From Botrytis cinerea B05.10 (taxonomy: Eukaryota > Ascomycota > Leotiomycetes > Helotiales > Sclerotiniaceae): a stretch of DNA of 64,000 nucleotides. Location of the stretch: positions 1,302,001 through 1,366,000 of the forward strand of contig NC_037325.1 in assembly GCF_000143535.2 (NCBI RefSeq), given 5' to 3'. Positions 45,197 to 57,997 of the stretch are shown here, one piece after another (position 1 is the first letter of the stretch; every line of letters starts with the position of its first letter). The position numbers were made by a program, and so were the translations under genes. Below the pieces are notes generated by a model that saw nothing but the letters and a program-made list of their open reading frames with translations, was not told where the DNA came from and did not search any database.

Positions 45197-47162
45197 CGTG
45201 AGTGTATGGATGTGTGTGAGAGAGAGTGTGTGGATGTATGAGTTGTTTCGTATATTATATGATTAAAGAGAAGAGTGAGTATATAGAGAGATGTGTGTTG
45301 TAAGATACAATAAGTATGATTGTATAAAGGTTGAGTGGAGTATATCAAAGCGACAGGAATGTGAAGGATGTTGTATCAGGTTAAACTCGAGCAGTGGTAA
45401 GTTTAACAAAAGAGAGAATGTGGAGAGAAACGTGCGAATGGGATGGAGGGTACAGAGGAATTAAGTATCCCTCTTAACACTTGAGTAGATTTGACTGTAC
45501 CAAGAGTGTGACTGCCTAATAAAAAGGTCTTATAGTATCCTTTAGGTCAATACTCGTGGCCGGTGACTGTGTATTTAGCGCGAGTTGGTTCCAAACTTTG
45601 AATTCAGCAAAAAAGGTGTGAGTGGGTGGGTATGGGATAGAATAAGAAAGAAAGAAAGAAAAAAAGAAAAAGAAAGAAATAAATAAATAAATAATAAATA
45701 AAGTCAACCACTTCGGATTACACTTTTTTGCTATTCTGGATTAAGGTTCTGTAATCTGCACGTATAATTCGATAGTCGAAAGCATCACCGGGGAATGGAA
45801 TATGCAGAAGATAGTCTTTTCCCCCAAGATTTTAGCGTAAAATGAAGATGCTGAGCTGATGTACGAGTGTATGGGTCGGAGGAAAGGTAGGGAAGGGGTA
45901 TTAATAAGAAAGTGTTAACTTATAATAAAAATGTCAAGAAAGTTCTCGTTCTCAGTCACAAAGCGGCGAATGACAAAGGCGCCTCAGCCACTTAAAGGGC
46001 TGAGTAAGACCCAAATCGAACCCAGATGGTCAACCAACTTCCAAAGTAGTACCCATTCAGGAATCGAGGGCCCCAGAATGAGACCATGAAAGTTAATAAT
46101 GATGGATGACGGCAGACGGCAGACGGAAGACGGACAGAGATCAAAATGCAGGAGTAAAGACGCAAGTTTGTGATGAACGGCATGACATCCAAATGATTGG
46201 AATGTGACGGTTGCTATGTATGCGATTGTGAAAATGCAGCATGGGGAGTATGTGTACGCGACGAACAAATCACAGAATCAGATGAACGGAGACGCAAGAG
46301 AGAAAAGGGCAAGAGAGCGTAAGGATCCGAAAATAGAATCCCGATCAGATGGAAACGAATCCCAAGCAGAAGAAGGACAAGAAAGAGTAAGCCGAGTCTA
46401 ATAAAGGGTGTCGAGGCTATCGAGGCCGCATCTGTCGTAAACGTGTAAATTGTCGCGGGACGGCCCTCGCATCTTCAGACCACAAACGCGCGTGTTGAGA
46501 GGAGGTTAGGGTGGGTGCGATGAGCTCTTATTCTCTCCTATCACAGTTGAACCATGCATTCCCACGAGGAGACGGCGTTTCAGCAGAGAATGACCTGTGT
46601 TCCGACCCCCACGACGATTTGACGATGGACCACTTCTCGACGGGTGGAATCCAATGAAGCGATTCAAGAGGTAACGAGCTGAGAAGGAAAAAGCTGGAGT
46701 TGATGTTGATGATGTTCATGAAGAGGTCGGATGGCCAATTGTTTCTCCTACATTCCCTGTCATCTGCCCGATTTGGGTAAGGTTTAAGAGAGAGATTTTC
46801 ACTAGGTCGGTCTCTGGTGAAGGTCACGCTTACACCACGTCGAGGAATAGAGGAATATGCTTCGTGTGTATGTATGGGAAAGGTGATGGAGCGAAGGATT
46901 GCAGGATGAAAGAATCAAGCAGACGAGAAGAAAAGAAGAAAAGCATCACTCTACATATCGAGCAACAACATTCCCCCGATGTTTGTACCACGTTTCATGA
47001 TTTGATGGGGATAATTCTACATCGTCTCTTGCCGTGCTTGTAAGCGCTTTAATAATAAGGTTATTGAGAGCTAAGACGAATAATAATAATACTAACAATA
47101 GGATTAACAATAGGATTCACAACAAAACCATTATGATAACAACTAAAAGGCACCAGATCAAT

Positions 47163-47212
47163 AGTAGTAATAGTAGTAATAGTAGTAATAGTAGTAATAG
47201 TAGTAATAGTAG
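47163..47212. repeat. 9-bp AGTAGTAAT array
   Basis: Five to six tandem copies. The minus strand reads as a Leu run and the plus strand as Ser/Asn; both are repeat artefacts, not genes. Confidence 0.9.
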
Positions 47213-47562
47213 ACCAAGAACAAGATAGTTATTCATATTCCCACATACAAACATCAATATCAACATCAACATCAACATCAACACACCCTCCCATCCATCC
47301 ATTCCACACAGCCACAGCCACAACCACAACCACAGCCACAATACATCATTGAATTCCCATGCATCTACACACTCACACTCACATCCACATCCACATCCAC
47401 ATCCAACTGAAATGACGACAATATACCTACATAACGTTATCTAGTATATATTACACACTACATCATACACATCATACACACCACATCATACACACCACAT
47501 CATACACACCTCACCACACCCATACCACACCACATCCATACCATCCATACCACCCATCCACC

Positions 47563-47600
47563 ATCCCATCCCATCCCATCCCATCCCATCCCATCCCATC
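47563..47600. repeat. (CATCC)n pentanucleotide repeat
   Basis: About seven copies with no interruption. Confidence 0.9.
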
Positions 47601-48504
47601 TCACACATGCCTCCCTCGCTCAGATCACTATCGCTACCTACTGTAAATAAGCTGGACCAAGCCTCATTCATAATACAACATTATATCATTATATCATTAT
47701 GATTATTATAATTACCGTGCTTTATCTTTATCATACATAAATTATATCAATAGATGAATCACTTTCTCTCACAATCAAATCCACATATTATAATATAACC
47801 CCATCTTGAATTCATATTCCCTTTTCAACTCAATACAACAGATCCAACTAAAATAACCAAACAATATGTTACACAATCCTAGCCATCAGAATCAAAAGCT
47901 TGGTTATCATACAATCTCGCTCCAACACACCACCAGCCAGCCGCCAGGGGAAAGAAAAAAAAATTCCAACACGATGGTTAAGGATGAAGGATTGCATGCA
48001 TATTGTTTGTTGCTTACTGGGTCGTGTCACGCAGGTACCCTTGATCATTGAAAGGCGATGAATACTGGGAATATCTCGCATACAATATCATGTCAAGGTC
48101 GTCTCGTGTATGACTGCGGATATATGACTCAATTTGTGTCTTACATAGGCCGGAGTGGCCAAGATGATAATTTTTTCAACAAGGAAAGAGTATTTTGGAA
48201 TGAGCCTCCCTCATCCATGCATGTAAGAACTATAGTAAGCCACGTGTGGTGCTTGCCCTTGCATTTCGGGATGAACTTTTTGCATGGCCACCACAAGCTT
48301 GAACCGCAAGATCGCCCCTCCAAGTTCGAAACACGTGATGATGGTGACATCTGCCACTATCATCTGAAACCTAAGAGTAATGTCTTTCAGAAGTCTTCAA
48401 TTGTGATTGATATAATGAAAAATGCCCCCTCGAATATCGACTTTCAATCCGCTTTGCAAGGAAACACCATCTATCGTTCCCCTCTTTTCCCCTCAGACAA
48501 ATGG

Positions 48505-50157
48505 TCACCTTGACCAACGTTTTATCAGCTGCTCCTTATGAACATTCTTTAGTTGTAATCTTTGTAGATTGACCGCTTCAAGATTTTCCTGTAAATTCTT
48601 GATTTCCTCCTCAAATGTATTAAATGACGATACAATATCTGGATCAAGTAGTTGAACCTCCCCGTATACTGAATCAGCTTGAAGGACATTGTAAAGAAGT
48701 TTCATTGTGACGTCGGCATTATGCACATGTGAAGATATGGTGGTCTCAGTTGTTAACTCAAGATTGGCCATGTGATTCTTGAGTTTCTCTGTCCTTTCTT
48801 GAAGAGATTTCTCCAGAAGTTCAGTCCGCGCGTCATCAGTGTCGCTCTCATTCGGAAGTGTGATGCCCAAATTGCGAAGTAATTGTTGTTCGGCGTCCAT
48901 CTCTTCAAACATTGAAGAACGTCGGCGATTACTGCGGGATTGTGCGTGTACCTGAGAATCTTGTCGTTGGCGTGTAATGGATTTGCTAGGTTGCGAAGCT
49001 GCTTGATGTTGAAGCTCTTTCTTTCCCGTGTCTATTGCAAATTTAGTGGCCATCTGATGACACTGATATTCTTCGATATGTTCTGCATATATCTCTGTAC
49101 GCTGGACGAGAAAACTAAGGCATTCTTGCATCTAATAGATTGGTTAGAGATGTATACCTATCTGCTAATGTATCGAAACCTACGTATTTCAAAGCTTGGT
49201 AAGCTCGGTCTTGACCTGAATCCCCTTTGGCAGCGATTTCCCGTAATGCAGGTTCCAGATATTGCTGTTCGGCAGACATTTGCGCCACAGGTAATATCTC
49301 GGAATATAATGATTCGAGCTCTTCTTGTAATTCGGTGACTTCCTGCTTGTTTCCATCTTGGGAATCTGCACCAGGAGTGCCATGAAGAGCTTCGAGGTAG
49401 ATCCGATCAAGCTTCGTCCTAACTCCATCAACAGTATGTTTAATATACCTGGCACAAAGATCCCGTATCCTTGAAATAGCATCATGATCTTCTGAGGATC
49501 CAGGATCAAGCTCTCCTGCAAGCTTTTGCAAGCTTGTTAATAATTTATCATCCTCCTTGAAGATCTCGTCCACCGTTTGTTTGGCATCAGATTGCGATAT
49601 TTTATTTTGTTGCTCCAAGTCCGAGAGCTGATACGTCAAATTTTGAGACAGTTCCTCCACCGCTGAGGAGACCTGGCCATTTTCTGCTTCCCATTTCCGT
49701 AGCTGTTTTGTATCTGATTCTGTCCGGGCTACTCCCACCTTCTTGTAGTTCTTGACAATTAAAGCCAGGGCATTTTGTTGTGATCGTAGTGCTTCACTTT
49801 GTTTTTCAATCGCGGTAGTAGATCGTTGTAATTCCTCGATAGCGGTATGGAGTTGCTCATCACTCAAGTCGGAGATACTCGACGAATTCTGTAAACTTGC
49901 TAGTTTCTCTGCATCCCCTGATTGTGACAGTACCCCATATCTATCTTTGATTAGCATCATTCGCAGAAGATATTGACGCCAACTCACAGTGCGACTTCAT
50001 CCTTGGTCAACAGTGTTTCTGGGCCAAGGTATTTTGAAATCCAAGCTTCAACCGCAGCTGGACTGCGAGTGTAATCGGATTTGATTGCATTACGATCAAA
50101 AGGTATACCATAATCTTCTAGGATCTGTAGAAGAAGTCCAAGGTTGCCGCCTTCCAT
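48505..50157 (-). CDS. Augmin-like complex subunit 3 (HAUS3)-like coiled-coil protein
   Basis: Augmin binds spindle microtubules and recruits gamma-tubulin for branching nucleation. Three exons (50157-49988, 49940-49184, 49131-48505) give 517 residues, with introns of 47 and 52 nt in phase. The first 70 residues match the HAUS3 N-terminal pattern: a short helix (LLLQILEDYGIPFD), then WISKYLGPETLLTKDE and, through the splice, VALYGVLSQSG. The rest is almost entirely heptad-type coiled coil (for example LRSQQNALALIVKNYKK), with a basic low-complexity break near residue 350 (RSNRRRSSMFEE). The start is the ATG at 50157; upstream in-frame codons offer no ATG. The match is by pattern, so a different coiled-coil spindle or kinetochore protein remains possible. 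Confidence 0.7.
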
Positions 50158-50848
50158 AATGGTTGAAGTTCGTGGTACCGCAACCTTTCGAAAGTTTTGA
50201 TGCACGTCTGAGGCTAGATTTAGCTGTGGACTTTGAAAGAATGTAAAGATGTTATTGCAGATTTAAGAAGATGAAGACTTCAGGATCTTAGATAGCATTG
50301 TTCCGAAAGGTTTGAAGGAGAGGTTATAGAATACGGGCTCGGGGCGTATTGTCAATCCTGTGCTGGATTTGTGGCATCCGTTTGTTTACACTGTACCGCC
50401 AGTGAATGCTGGAGATTTATATTTACCCCACAAATTTGATGTCGGACAACAACCTACTCTCTGACTTGTCGTATGAGAAAAACACCTACATTCACCTTGG
50501 GACTCAATGTGTGAAATCTTTGCACCTTTCTTGAATGAGGAGTGAAAAATATCCAAAGAGCTCAGGAAACAATCGGATTCCTCACAATCTCTCAAAAGAT
50601 ACCAGGTAGGCAGGCGTGAAGATACATGTCCCTCCGATATAGGTCATGATTGTGGGAGATAAGCTTTGATTGAGCTCCGGGTTCCCACTCGGCTATGACT
50701 GTCGTGATGAAGACATAACTATATATCCTAAGCATTTTCGTTCTCTTTTTCATGTTGCCTTTAGCTTCTTGTATGCTTCTTGTGTATAGGCAATGAGAAG
50801 ACTCAATTCCATTGATAAAAGTTGAAGAGCCATCTGAAGGCATTCGTA
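50158..50848. promoter_or_regulatory. Divergent promoter between HAUS3-like and LrgA-LrgB genes
   Basis: About 690 bp without a supported gene. Frames at 50386-50595 and 50592-50843 (minus) have no motifs. Confidence 0.5.
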
Positions 50849-52740
50849 ATGGCCCCGAATATCACGGAATTCATCTCGGATGGATTTGAGGCTCTCAAAC
50901 TAGTGAGTTTTGATATTCCCATACTCTTAGAAGATCTTCTATTGACATAACATAATCTAGGTGGCTCGACTATCATGGAGACGCAATGTGAAAGCTTGGA
51001 TTCAAGTCCCCTTTGGCATTGTTTTGATTCTCCTAGCATGCTTCGGTGTCAATGCTCTCATAGGACTTAGTTCAGTCTCGTTTCCTGCATCTGTGGCATG
51101 CTTGATTTTGCTATTTCTTATTTTGAATCTTATTGATTTGGTCATTGGTCACCAAAGAACGAGAGCTTTGGTCTCAATTATTGATATTCCAGCTGGTTGG
51201 GCTCTTCGATATATCAATCTTTTTTTCACGCCTTCGTGAGTCATTATCTTTACATAAACGAAATCAAACATTAAAGGTTGATAGTTTCGTTCTATTGCCC
51301 TTGAGTGATAGTATCACTGCTACAGAAGTAGGGAAAATCATAGGAGTATTCCGTGAGTACAACAACACCATTTCCAACATTCTATCACTGATTGTATAAA
51401 GTCGTTGGGTTCTTGGTTATGTTCGCCGTCACAGCCTGGTTAGTTCGCGGTCTGCAAATTCTAGTAGGTTCGACCAAGCGTGCTATCACTGAAAGGGCTG
51501 AGGAGATGGGCGCCGAAAATGATGCTATTCCTCTCGCAGTATCGAGTAATACCAACTTCACATCGACCGATACGGTTAGTCCTATACAAGAACAAGAGCT
51601 GGCTGTGATTAGAGATGCTAGAGATCCACGAGAGTCTCCGGAAACAGAAAGCCCACCGCCAGAAACTATTGCTAGTACCATCCCGGTCCAACAAGAGCCA
51701 TTACCACTCACACGAGCTCAGATATGGGCGGCATTCATTAACAGGAACTTGGATTTACTCACATATAGCGCTATTTTCCTCTTCATCGGAATCCCAGTTT
51801 ATTATGCTACCGGTTATGCAATGCCAGTACAACTTACTTTTAACGTACTAGCCTACTTTGCAGCACAATCCCTTCCAGTTCGATGGAAGCAATTTTTACA
51901 CCCTGTTTTGTTATCATCTGGCATCACTATCCTTGGTATATGGATCTTGGGACTCATTAGAGGCAACAATTTAGATGAAATTTTAGGAGCTTACAAAACC
52001 AACACCAAATATATCGCCTATTGGGATGGAGAAAGTAACCTCCCTCTCCCCGGTGCTGGTGACATCTTGTGAGTACTCCCATCTCGCAATGCTACTCGAT
52101 TTCTATGAAATCCGGGAATCACAGCTAACCATCTTCATCACTACAGTAATAGCGTCCTCGACGCCTCCATCGTCTCCCTCGCTCTCCCCATGTTTCAATA
52201 CCGCCACGAATTGAAATCACACTTCATTCCCATCACAATCCCTAGTGTTGTCCTTGCTATCGCTTCACTATTCGGTTATCCACCTCTCTGTCACTCTATC
52301 GGCATATCTCCTCCAATCTCTCTTTCATTCTCCGTGCGTTCTCTAACTCTCGCCCTCGCTACCCCTGCCGCTACCAACCTGTAAGTTCACTAAATTCTTT
52401 CTCCACTTTCCAATTCCACTCAACAAACTAACCTTTCCCCCTCTCAAGTGGCGGAAACATCAATGCAGCCGCTGCCCTTGCTATCATGTCCGGTATTCTC
52501 GGTGTTCTCATCGGTCAACGTCTTCTTACTTTCCTCAAAATCCGCCCTGATGATTACATAACCATCGGAGTCGCCATGGGTGGCAATGCCAGCGCCATTG
52601 CTACTGCATTGTTATTAGTCAGTGATCCGAGGGCTGCAGCGTTAAGTAGTCTGAGTATGAGTCTTTTTGGAATTGTAACTTTGGCGTTGACGTCTGTGCC
52701 GCCGGTAGTAGAGATTATCAGGGGGTTGGTCGGGTTGTAG
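50849..52740 (+). CDS. LrgA-LrgB fusion membrane protein (plastid PLGG1-like family)
   Basis: A polytopic membrane protein. Six exons (50849-50902, 50961-51235, 51285-51352, 51402-52068, 52147-52380, 52449-52740) give 511 residues with consistent phases. The N-terminal quarter is LrgA/CidA-like with four or so hydrophobic helices and NLFFTPSFVLLPLSD, created by splicing. A hydrophilic loop of about 85 residues follows. The C-terminal half is LrgB/CidB-like: PVYYATGYAMPVQLTFNVL, SVLDASIVSLALPMFQYR, SLTLALATPAATNLGGN and GVAMGGNASAIATALLL. Bacterial LrgAB/CidAB modulate murein hydrolases and pyruvate flux. The plant fusion protein PLGG1 carries glycolate/glycerate. The fungal role is unknown, and an organic-acid transporter is the most reasonable inference. 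Confidence 0.87.
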
Positions 52741-53960
52741 GAATCTTGAATCAAGATGAAGGGAAAGATACATAGTTGTTGATATCATTGTAGTCAGAAA
52801 AGAAAGATGAAGTACGGCTCAGACATGAGGAAGAAATAATTCTGGGATAATATCATTATGAGATAGACTGAGTATGAACAAATACACTTAATACCATTCC
52901 CTCCGAATCTCCTCCGAGCCTTCTTTTCTGCGCTTTAGTTCACTTAACACTACATTCCCTTCACTCTTCTGCCTCTTCCTCCAATAAACTCTGCCAAGCA
53001 AGATCAAATACATTCCATTAAAGATTCAGTTTGAAATATCCAATCCTCAATTCCCAATTCCCAATCCCCACACCACACCTACACCACCACCTCATCTCAT
53101 AATCACCCTTCTCACATCTCTCTCGATCATCCCATACCAAATTCAACTCTCCAATCATCAACGTCCCTATCCTTTAACTCTCAATTGCTTCCCCATCCTC
53201 ACAAACTATAAGCATCTATTTCGAATCTATTCATCCACTCCATCTCCAACTCTCCCAATAAAATTATAGTAATATGATATCACACCAAGAGATACTCTAT
53301 TCATATGTTCAAAACTCCGAGAGGCACATGCCATTTCCAGTCTAAGAAACAAAAAAACAAAAGAGAGAGGGGGGGGGAGATACTCAAAGATTGTGAATTC
53401 ATCGAGCTTAATAGTATTGTACTTTAATATCTGAAAATCACAAGTGAATTAATATGTATATACATATGTATATGTATGTGAACGAAATACAGTACTTTCA
53501 CATTAACTACCAACATACAAGTAAATACAAATACATTTCTGCGCCATGTCGGCTCCGTCGATGTATAGAGTATTTTGATGAAAGATAAAAGATATATATC
53601 TCAAGATCAAGATCATAGAGTAAACGTGTTATGAAAGTAGACTCGTGTGAGAGTATTAGTTTTCGATATTGCGGATCACTAGATGCCGGGTAATGCTTGT
53701 CTGAGGTAACCTTATATATGTAAAGTCACAGAATTTGTACTTGGTAGAGCTCGGTAGGTATTGAGAGCTTTATTAGCTTTTATGCGATTCTATTCTCTAG
53801 TGTAGGAGATGGACTACTCCAGGAATATCGAAAAAGAAGCTTCTATATCAAATTGACTGCGCAATGCAAGAATATTTGAATCCGGGCCTTCTTATTTCTC
53901 TTCCTCTCGAATCCACCACAACTAATTCGTCTATGCCCCTCTCACTCTAACTCTCACCTC
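52741..53960. other. Intergenic between convergent genes
   Basis: The 3' flanks of the LrgA-LrgB gene and of the MAPEG gene. The sequence is C/T-rich in the first half and AT-rich near 53450-53480, and holds a short run of G at 53371-53378. No gene seen. Confidence 0.55.
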
Positions 53961-54485
53961 CTAAACTCTGCCCTCAAGCACCATTCTTCCTCCCATGAAT
54001 CCACACAATCCCATCAATCCCATCTGGAACAACCAAAACCAAATACCCTTATATCTTCCCTTTCCGCCCACCCCACCCTGACTATAACCTCTCATATAGA
54101 CCCACCTGCTAACCGTCCACGCAGCTCCCAACGTCGCCGCCGACCGCGGAAACTCCAATCCAGCAACCAACATCGCCGTCACCGCTATCGAGTGATTCTC
54201 TGTAAAATTCGCATGTGCGCGCTGTGCGCAGTTGAATTGGTGTGCTGCGGTGTCGGTGCGGGACGAAGGAGCGTAGGCGGCTGGATAGTCGATTTTGGCG
54301 GCTTTGCGGTAGGTACCGGTGTTGATGCCGTGCCAGAAATTGAGGATGAAGGTGGAGGTTGCGGCGAGGATTACGTAGCTGGAAGAGGGGTGTTAGTGGG
54401 ATGGGAGAATGGCAGGTGGTGCAGAAAAGAAGGACGGAAATGTATGTGCATACCCGTAATCGGCATCGAGAGTGATGGTAACCAT
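53961..54485 (-). CDS. Microsomal glutathione S-transferase 3-like (MAPEG family)
   Basis: MAPEG proteins are small four-helix membrane enzymes that use glutathione for conjugation or peroxide reduction in the ER. Two exons (54485-54454, 54378-53961; 75-nt intron) give 149 residues, the usual MGST3 length. The N-terminus reads LDADYGYVILAATSTFILNF, with DYGY made by the splice. The family signature follows: IDYPAAYA, then HQFNCAQRAHANFTEN, where the Asn/Arg/His/Glu pattern matches the glutathione-binding FNCxQRAHxN..E motif. The third and fourth helices have RSAATLGAAWTVSRWVYMRGY and a Gly-rich hydrophobic C-terminus. Confidence 0.9.
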
Positions 54486-56624
54486 TCTGGCTTGCTTTCT
54501 TGTCTGTTTACTGGAGGTATGTGTTGTTTCGTGCGGAATACGTATCGGATTATATATCGAGTTGTATGTAGATCTTGAGATTGCAGATCGAACGAATTGA
54601 TAGGTGTGCTTTCCTCAACAAAAGACAGCAAGTCCCCTCGCAATATAAACATACCCAAATTCTAGAAAATCCACTCAGACCACATCGCATCCACATCCAC
54701 CCACGCAAGCGTATTAGAAATCAAGAAATCGCACCAAAAGGTCCCTCCATCTCCATCGAAACACAGACCTTCTAAGCTCCAATCCATGAGTGTGGAGAAG
54801 GAAAATCATAGACCTCGGACATCAATTGCCCCCGCGCCCCGACTCACTGCATCCTCCTTCCTCCGTGTCGTCGGTCGGATCTACCTGTGTGTCATGAATC
54901 TACACACATGGCTATCCACGCGCGTAGGTATGTATGTGTATATGCGAATGTGGATGTGGATGTGAGATTTCCCGTTCATCCGCATGCACGATATGAGTCT
55001 CACCTACCTCTGCTCTCGTAAACATGCTCTCTGGTAAGTAAGACACGATTGGAAATAGACATCTTCATTGTCCGAAAGCCTTTGATCGGCGAGATTCTTC
55101 ACTTCTCGCCATCCACCATATCCTACCAGGCCCGGACATTCTCCCTCGGACACGGAGTGGTAACTGAGAATGAAATCAGAAATGAAGAGAGGAAGGGAAC
55201 GCGTGAATTTATACTCATCTCATGTCTGCATTGGTAATAAATTTATAGTGTGATAGGTGCTATATTAGCGTGTCTAGTGGTAACTTGATTGATTAATGAT
55301 CAATCAAGAGGATGATGGATGAGCACGCCATGTGCACACAATATCATATCATTGAAGTTGGTTGGGCCTGTCAATATGGGATTAGTATTCCATTGTTGAG
55401 AGTATATGTACCGGCAACTCAGAATGGGGAATCTCATACATATATTATGCTTACCTACTCCATCCTGAACCAAAGTATCGGGTATCGACTCTTCCCCCTG
55501 ATTTCAAAGTAGCACACAGAAAGGTTGTTTATCAAGTTGATATTAATATCGATATCAGTCCAACCATGCAACTCATCATGCACACCTCTAACCTTAACTT
55601 CTAATCATCAATATCTCAACTCAACATCTCCCGAGTCAATCCAAAATCTTCCAAGCTATATACTTCTCACTCAATTCCATCCCTCTCCCCTCCCCTCTCC
55701 CAAACAACCCCCTTTCATCCACCTACCCATCCATCTATTCCAGCATTCCAACCCCTCTTTAGATATACTTTGCACTTTAAATTATCATATCAAACATATT
55801 TATAATAATATTCATTCTAATATTATATTCACTATCCCATTCACTCTCCCATTCACTCTCCCATTCACTCTCCCATTCACTCTCCCATTCACTCTCTTAT
55901 TCACTCTCTTATTCACTCTCTTATTCACTCTCTTATTCACTCTCTTATTCACTCTCTTATTCACTCTCTTATTCACTCTCTTATTCACTCTCTTATTCAC
56001 TCTCTTATTCACTCCCGACCCTCAATTACTAAATTCAAAATCGAAATCTTAACCACCAACTTACAGATTACATCTCTACACATACATACTTTCTCCCTTC
56101 CTCTCCCCTTTCTTTCGCTTCCCCTCCCATTCCCAAACCTATAACTCAATACAATATTAATATATTACATTACAAGACAATACGTTATACTCTATTCCTC
56201 TTATTTCATTCACTTCATCTCTCCCATTACCCTTTCTTCACCCTCTAATCCTCATCTATTCATCCATTCATCTATCTCGTCAAGATCCAGAGATTGCTAG
56301 CAGGCGGTAGATATGTATGACTTGATGTGTGAGGTATCAAACATAAAAATTCCACGATTCAATAAGAACAGTTCATATCTATCGCCGAGTAAAGAATGAG
56401 AAAGTGTTTAGACTTTTACCAGCACACTGATTCACACCTCCAGAGAGTATATGTATAATACGATATACGAATAACATTTTATTTTGATTTCACATTGAAG
56501 CATCGCTCTGCACTGTAGTGGTTATTATCCCCATTCTATATGATACATATAGCCATCAAACACCTACTTATCATTCGCAACTCTCAATCCCCCCCCCCCC
56601 TCAAACCTCGCCGTCTCCCCCTCA
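54486..56624. other. 2.1-kb intergenic region with a 12-bp minisatellite
   Basis: The promoter of the MAPEG gene on the left and the 3' flank of the epoxide hydrolase gene on the right. Main content: the two-type 12-bp array at 55835-56015, C/T-rich sequence on either side, and a C run at 56589-56599. The long frame across the array is a repeat artefact. Confidence 0.6.
55835..56015. repeat. 12-bp minisatellite with two unit types
   Basis: About fifteen tandem units. The first four or five read CATTCACTCTCC and the remaining ten or so TATTCACTCTCT, with a sharp switch near 55895. The block structure indicates that one variant was amplified after the array had formed. Confidence 0.95.
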
Positions 56625-57997
56625 TCATTCATCATACCCACTCTTCCCCTTCACAGCCCCAAACGCCCCACCCCCTTTCCCAAACATCGTCTTCAAATCC
56701 CTCGCCAACAACTCCGGCTTCTCATGGGCATAGAAATGTCCTCCGCCCTCCTCAGTATTATCACTCTCAAAAACCACATTCCCCAATGTTCTCCCCCACG
56801 TCTTTGGAAACACCGCCAACTCCTTCGGATTAAACGTCAATCCCAATTTCACATCCCCAGTATAACTCTGCAAATAATCTCCCGTCAGTCTCCCCTCGCC
56901 CGGCTGCGTATGCATGAATTCATAGTAAATCCTATGCGCGGCCCCTGGTCCCGCGCGGGAAAACTGATAGATAGATACCCAGGTGAAGATTTCATCGTCG
57001 GTCCACGGATATGAATCAGTCCAATCGTGGAGTTTTTCGTAAATCCATGCTAGTAATGCGACGGGCGAATCGTGCAGTGCGTAGGCTAGCGTTTGCGGCT
57101 TGGTTGCTTGTTCCAAAAAGTATCCTCGGCCTTCCTGATCGAACCACTTGCTTCGAGCGAGTCCCTCACGCTCGGCCTGTGAATAGGAACTGGATGCGTC
57201 TTGTGGAGCTAAGTTACCATCCGTGGTAGAAGCGGGTGGTTTTGGTAAGATCATGTTTATATGACTTGCTTTGCACTATATGATGATGTTAATACCCATA
57301 TAGAAATGATGAGCATATTCAGAATCTAAGAAAGAAAACTAACATGGTTAGGGTATAATTTCCCAATACCTCTCGTAATAAAGGAACCCCAATCTCCACC
57401 CTGTGTAACATATTCATCATAACCCAATTGCAGCATCAATTTATGACAAGTTTCCGCATACTGAGCTAATGCGAATCCACGTTTCTTGACCCCTTCGCTA
57501 AATCCATAGTTAGGAAGTGAAGGGGCGACAATATGGAATGCTGGGCCTCCTGGTTTCTGAAGAAGTGGAAGAATACGGAGAACTTCCAAGAATGATCCTG
57601 GCCCTAATAATTCATCTACGTCAGCATTCACTCACTCCTCATCCCAAAAGAAAAGAAGAAGAAAAAACCACCTACACCCATGCACAAAAAGCAACGGCAC
57701 CGCCCCCGCAACCTCACTCTTCTGCCACACAAAATGGACATCCAACTCCCCGAACCCATCAACCTGCACGCCTGTCGTAAACTGCGCACCCTTCAATTTC
57801 CGATTCAAATCCTCTTCCTGAACTCTCCAATCCCACTGTTCCCACGCTTTCGCCAGGCGCTTCACGTCAGACAACGGAGCACCCAAATCCCATTCTGCAT
57901 CAGCGAGTTCGTCCGGGAATTCCGCGTGCGAAAGCTTGCTTTTGAGGATATCAATTTTATCCTGAGGAATGGAGATTTGGAATGGTTGGGGAGACAT
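56625..57997 (-). CDS. Epoxide hydrolase, alpha/beta-hydrolase with EHN domain
   Basis: The enzyme opens epoxides to diols through a covalent ester. Three exons (57997-57676, 57603-57344, 57275-56625) give 410 residues. Residues 1-100 are the N-terminal epoxide hydrolase (EHN) domain ([30 protein letters not shown]). The oxyanion motif HGWPG (106-110) is completed by the first splice, whose GTAGGT donor leaves one base; using the neighbouring GTGTAG would break the frame. The nucleophile is Asp178 in GGDWGS. The C-terminal part has YYEFMHTQP with a likely assisting Tyr and the catalytic His in [13 protein letters not shown]. This is the microsomal-type layout. No clear N-terminal membrane anchor is present, so it is probably cytosolic. 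Fungal members serve detoxification or secondary metabolism. Confidence 0.93.

Larger units (their letters stand above)
44991..48504. other. 3.5-kb repeat-rich spacer without supported genes
   Basis: Dominated by simple repeats: GTGA (45174-45196), A/G-rich runs with AAAG and AATA units (45648-45705), AGTAGTAAT (47163-47212), ATCAAC (47253-47283), CCACAA/CCACAG (about 47308-47340), CACATC (about 47383-47403) and CATCC (47563-47600). Frames here encode Leu, Ser/Asn or His/Thr runs that only mirror the repeats. A 151-codon plus frame at 48058-48513 is unsupported. The part before 44991-46000 probably serves as the promoter or leader of the Arg/Glu-rich gene. Confidence 0.6.

Noticed and set aside
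47117..47341. Minus-strand poly-leucine frame
   Set aside because: Produced by the AGTAGTAAT and neighbouring repeats; no gene features.
48149..48162. GGCC-N5-GGCC palindrome-like motif as a possible tRNA or regulatory element
   Set aside because: No cloverleaf can be drawn around it and no A/B box is present; it is a chance palindrome.
48058..48513. Plus-strand 151-codon frame near the HAUS3-like gene
   Set aside because: No motif, irregular composition and tail-to-tail overlap with the real gene end; judged a chance frame.
55525..56052. Plus-strand frame of 175 codons across the 12-bp array
   Set aside because: Open only because a 12-bp unit has no stop in that frame; the sequence is a monotonous FTLLFTLL repeat without start context or domains.
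57604..57675. Apparent frameshift and loss of HGWPG in the epoxide hydrolase
   Set aside because: It arises only if the GTGTAG donor is used; the adjacent GTAGGT donor restores HGWPG and the frame, so the gene is intact.
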